NCBI GenBank assembly: GCA_946410395.1
Contig: CAMKAE010000025.1
Location: forward strand, 1 to 15,451
Length of the DNA: 15,451 nucleotides
Reading direction: 5' to 3'
DNA from: an uncultured Clostridia bacterium
GTDB lineage: Bacteria > Bacillota > Clostridia > Christensenellales > Aristaeellaceae
Part shown: positions 13,793 to 15,451 of the stretch, piece after piece
Layout of the letters: each line of letters opens with the position of its first letter
Position numbering within the stretch: the first letter of the stretch is position 1
Program-made: the position numbers and the translations under genes
The notes under the pieces: generated by a model
Told to the model about the DNA's origin: nothing
What the model saw: only the letters and a program-made list of their open reading frames with translations
The model's database searches: none

Positions 13793-14143
13793 TTACGCCT
13801 GCATGTCCGACAGGCCCATGTCAATGTCCGCAGCTTCGGTGAGGATCCGGAAGATGTCCGCCATGGCCTGCTGCAGCCGCATCTCGGCCAGCAGGTACTG
13901 CGAGACCTCCGGCTTGGCGAAGAGCAGGGCGGAGATGCCCGAGAAGCGCTGCATGTCCTCGCTGTCCGCCTGCCGGCCGCTCACGGCGGCCATCTGCAGG
14001 GACACGGAGAGCTTGCGGTACTCCCGGATCAGGGCGGCGGTGGTCTCATCCGCCATGACCTCGTCCTTCAGGGCGTGGTACGTCCGGTATTCCTCGCTGT
14101 CGCGGATGTCCTGGGCCAGGGCGTGCGCCTTTGAATACTCCAT
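13793..14143 (-). CDS. YlbF family protein
   Basis: The 116-aa, almost wholly helical product begins MEYSKAHALAQDIRDSEEYR, followed by DEVMADETTAALIREYRKL, as in the YlbF/YmcA family. In Bacillus subtilis YlbF works with YmcA and YaaT in a complex that guides RNase Y in mRNA maturation and affects competence, sporulation and biofilm. Whether this paralogue does the same is not shown; YaaT and YmcA genes are not in the window, and ylbF itself is not proven. The ATG at 14143 has GGAGG 5 bases upstream; a longer reading to 14224 would cover the promoter. It is the first gene of the long minus-strand run and lies 37 bases before abfA. Confidence 0.88.
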   Translation of the reverse strand: MEYSKAHALAQDIRDSEEYRTYHALKDEVMADETTAALIREYRKLSVSLQMAAVSGRQADSEDMQRFSGISALLFAKPEVSQYLLAEMRLQQAMADIFRILTEAADIDMGLSDMQA

Positions 14144-14214
14144 GCTGTCCTCCGTCTGAAACAACGTCCGGGAAGGACGCTTTCTTCCGTCGGAGCGTAA
14201 ACTCCAACAAATAC

Positions 14215-14243
14215 AGGATAGCACAACGGCCCGGGAGCGTCAA
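14215..14243 (-). promoter_or_regulatory. Sigma-A promoter for the ylbF run
   Basis: On the minus strand TTGACG (14243-14238) and TATCCT (14220-14215) are separated by 17 bases, and TGC before the -10 box gives an extended -10 (TGn). The predicted start is near 14208. It is well placed to drive ylbF and, through overlaps and short gaps, the seven genes after it. Confidence 0.72.
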
Positions 14244-14292
14244 CGGCTTTGCGCGGCGTGGCGGGTTTTTTTCACGCGCTCCCTCCCGGCCC

Positions 14293-14321
14293 TTGACGAA
14301 AAAACCCAAAGCAAGTATAAT
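14293..14321 (+). promoter_or_regulatory. Sigma-A promoter of secD
   Basis: TTGACG (14293-14298), a 17-base spacer and a perfect TATAAT (14316-14321) give a near-consensus promoter. The predicted start is near 14328, about 64 bases before the secD ATG. The A-run between the boxes (14299-14304) may add curvature. Confidence 0.88.
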
Positions 14322-14391
14322 CGGAACGTTGCGTTTGACGCGGCCTTTGCGATGCCCGCAGAGGGCACGAGGCAGGAAAGGATGATACGAC

Positions 14392-15451
14392 ATGGCGAAG
14401 AATACGCGCAAAAAGGCACCGGCCAGAACGGCAGCCGTCGTTGCGCTGTGCGTTGTGCTGGCCCTGACGGTGTTTCTGGGCATCGTGGGCGTGAAGGGCC
14501 TGTGGGTCGGCAAGCTGGATTACTTCAAGCCCTGGCTGCCCACCACCGACGCGGATAAGTGGCCGGAGAACCTGACCCTGGGCCTGGACCTGCGGGGTGG
14601 CGTGTACGTGGAGTACTCGGCGGAGCAGACGCAGAAGAGCAAGGACCAGGGCCTTGCGATGGGCGAGCAGATGAACGCCACCATCGGCGTGCTGGAGAGC
14701 CGCCTGACCGGCAAGGGCTACACCGAGGCCGCCGTCAGCTCCATCGAGAACGGCACCGGCATCCGCGTGGAGGTCCCCGGCGTCTATGACCAGCAGACCC
14801 TGCTGGACCTGCTGGGCAAGACCGCCGAGCTGGACTTCGTGGCCGAGGGCGAGAACGAGCCCTTCATGACCGGCGAGAACGTGAAGCGCGCCTACCCGAC
14901 CCTGGACGAGCGGAACCAGGTGTGCATCGGCTTTGAGCTCGACGACGAGGGCGCGCGGATCTTCGGCGAGAAGACCCGGCAGTGGCTCAAGCGCGTCATC
15001 TATATCTACCTGGACTACGGCACGGACCAGCAGCAGATGCTGGCAAACCCCGTCGTCAGCTCGGTGATCGACACCGGCAGCGGCATCATCCAGGGCACGT
15101 ACACCGAGGAGTCGGCGCAGACCCTGGCCACGCAGATCAACTCCGGCGCGGTGCCGCTGCTGCTGACCCAGCAGAAGGTGGACACCGTCTCCGCCACCCT
15201 GGGCGACAACGCCCTGTCCACCGCCGTGACCGCGGCCCTGATCGGCATCGTGCTGGTGATGCTGATCATGATCTTCCGCTACCGGCTCAACGGCGTGGTG
15301 GCCTCCTGGGCCCTGTGCCTGTACATCATCATTCTGTTCTTCCTGCTGGCGCTGATCGACGGCATCCAGATCACCCTGCCGGGCCTGGCGGGCATCGTGC
15401 TGGGCATCGGCATGGCCGTGGACGCCAACGTCATCATCTTCGAGCGCTTCA
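14392..15451 (+). CDS. secD: Protein translocase subunit SecD (3' end outside window)
   Basis: SecD works with SecF and the SecYEG channel, using the proton gradient to pull exported proteins across the membrane. The reading frame is open from the ATG at 14392 to the window end, giving 353 residues. It shows a basic N-terminus, a first membrane segment at about 13-34, the SecD motif LTLGLDLRGGVYVEY (61-75), a large periplasmic-side domain (about 76-265), VDTVSATLGDNALSTA (263-278), and membrane segments at about 279-294, 302-322 and 328-343. The last residues, GMAVDANVIIFERF, are the conserved RND-type motif. The start is supported by AAAGGA 9 bases upstream and by the promoter. Whether secF follows or is fused cannot be seen. 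Confidence 0.96.
   Translation, partial: MAKNTRKKAPARTAAVVALCVVLALTVFLGIVGVKGLWVGKLDYFKPWLPTTDADKWPENLTLGLDLRGGVYVEYSAEQTQKSKDQGLAMGEQMNATIGVLESRLTGKGYTEAAVSSIENGTGIRVEVPGVYDQQTLLDLLGKTAELDFVAEGENEPFMTGENVKRAYPTLDERNQVCIGFELDDEGARIFGEKTRQWLKRVIYIYLDYGTDQQQMLANPVVSSVIDTGSGIIQGTYTEESAQTLATQINSGAVPLLLTQQKVDTVSATLGDNALSTAVTAALIGIVLVMLIMIFRYRLNGVVASWALCLYIIILFFLLALIDGIQITLPGLAGIVLGIGMAVDANVIIFERF

Larger units (their letters stand above)
14144..14391. other. Divergent intergenic region between ylbF and secD
   Basis: The 248-base region holds two back-to-back promoters (listed separately), each with a leader of about 65 bases. The ylbF leader can form a small hairpin, CGTCC/GGACG (14165-14179). 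The secD leader can form GCGT/ACGC (14331-14341) and TGCCC/GGGCA (14353-14367), the latter just before the secD ribosome binding site AGGAAAGGA (14374-14382). The hairpins are short and match no known riboswitch. No further gene is seen. Confidence 0.6.

Noticed and set aside
13756..13824. 23-residue upstream extension of the arabinofuranosidase
   Set aside because: It reads Arg/Lys-rich sequence through the AAGGAG site and overlaps the end of ylbF; GH51 proteins begin near the ATG at 13755.
12121..13842. Plus-strand open frame of 573 aa opposite abfA
   Set aside because: Antisense shadow; the minus-strand protein has both GH51 catalytic glutamates and a proper ribosome binding site.
14144..14224. 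27-residue upstream extension of the YlbF protein
   Set aside because: It would read through the predicted promoter -10 box and the GGAGG site; the family start is at MEYSKAHALAQ.

Overview
This GC-rich window (about two-thirds G+C by eye) is most likely from a member of the Bacillota, class Clostridia, probably a gut-type uncultured lineage. The reasons are the short-form HisG with HisZ, YlbF, a DUF6171-like Cys-rich protein, a GH51 arabinofuranosidase, strong AGGAGG ribosome binding sites, consensus sigma-A promoters, and a palindrome-rich CTCCCCT/AGGGGAG repeat of a kind common in such genomes. The genus cannot be told from the sequence.

Layout. (1) Positions 1-286 hold no convincing gene. 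They contain a compact MITE-like element at 70-235, with 14-bp terminal inverted repeats matching at 13 of 14 positions and the direct repeat ACCTATCT(G) on both sides, followed by a 7-bp tandem repeat that runs into the hisD stop. (2) Positions 287-3498 (minus strand) are a short histidine operon, hisZ-hisG-hisD, read from a near-consensus promoter at 3550-3578. The start of its leader carries three 8-bp TTATCANN repeats. The other his genes are not present. (3) Positions 3615-14143 (minus strand) are a tightly packed run of eight genes that could be one transcript: ylbF, abfA, a DUF6171-like gene, mltG, a U32 peptidase-family gene (TrhP-like), a YczE-type membrane protein, a DUF4214/coiled-coil/methyltransferase gene, and a 1312-residue protein with three GT4 glycosyltransferase modules. 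Junctions are overlaps or gaps of 4 to 47 bases. (4) Positions 14144-14391 are a divergent promoter region with one sigma-A promoter for the ylbF run and one for secD. (5) secD (plus strand) starts at 14392 and is cut off by the window edge.

How the genes fit together. hisZ and hisG make the two subunits of ATP phosphoribosyltransferase (first step of histidine synthesis) and hisD makes the last enzyme. In the long run, mltG (peptidoglycan chain release) next to a U32/TrhP-like gene (tRNA uridine hydroxylation) resembles the yrrL-yrrN-yrrO neighbourhood of Bacillus. The distal methyltransferase and triple glycosyltransferase look like a two-gene cassette for building and possibly capping a surface glycan. 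This is the least characterised part of the window and the best candidate for something new. The chemistry of that glycan cannot be read from the sequence.
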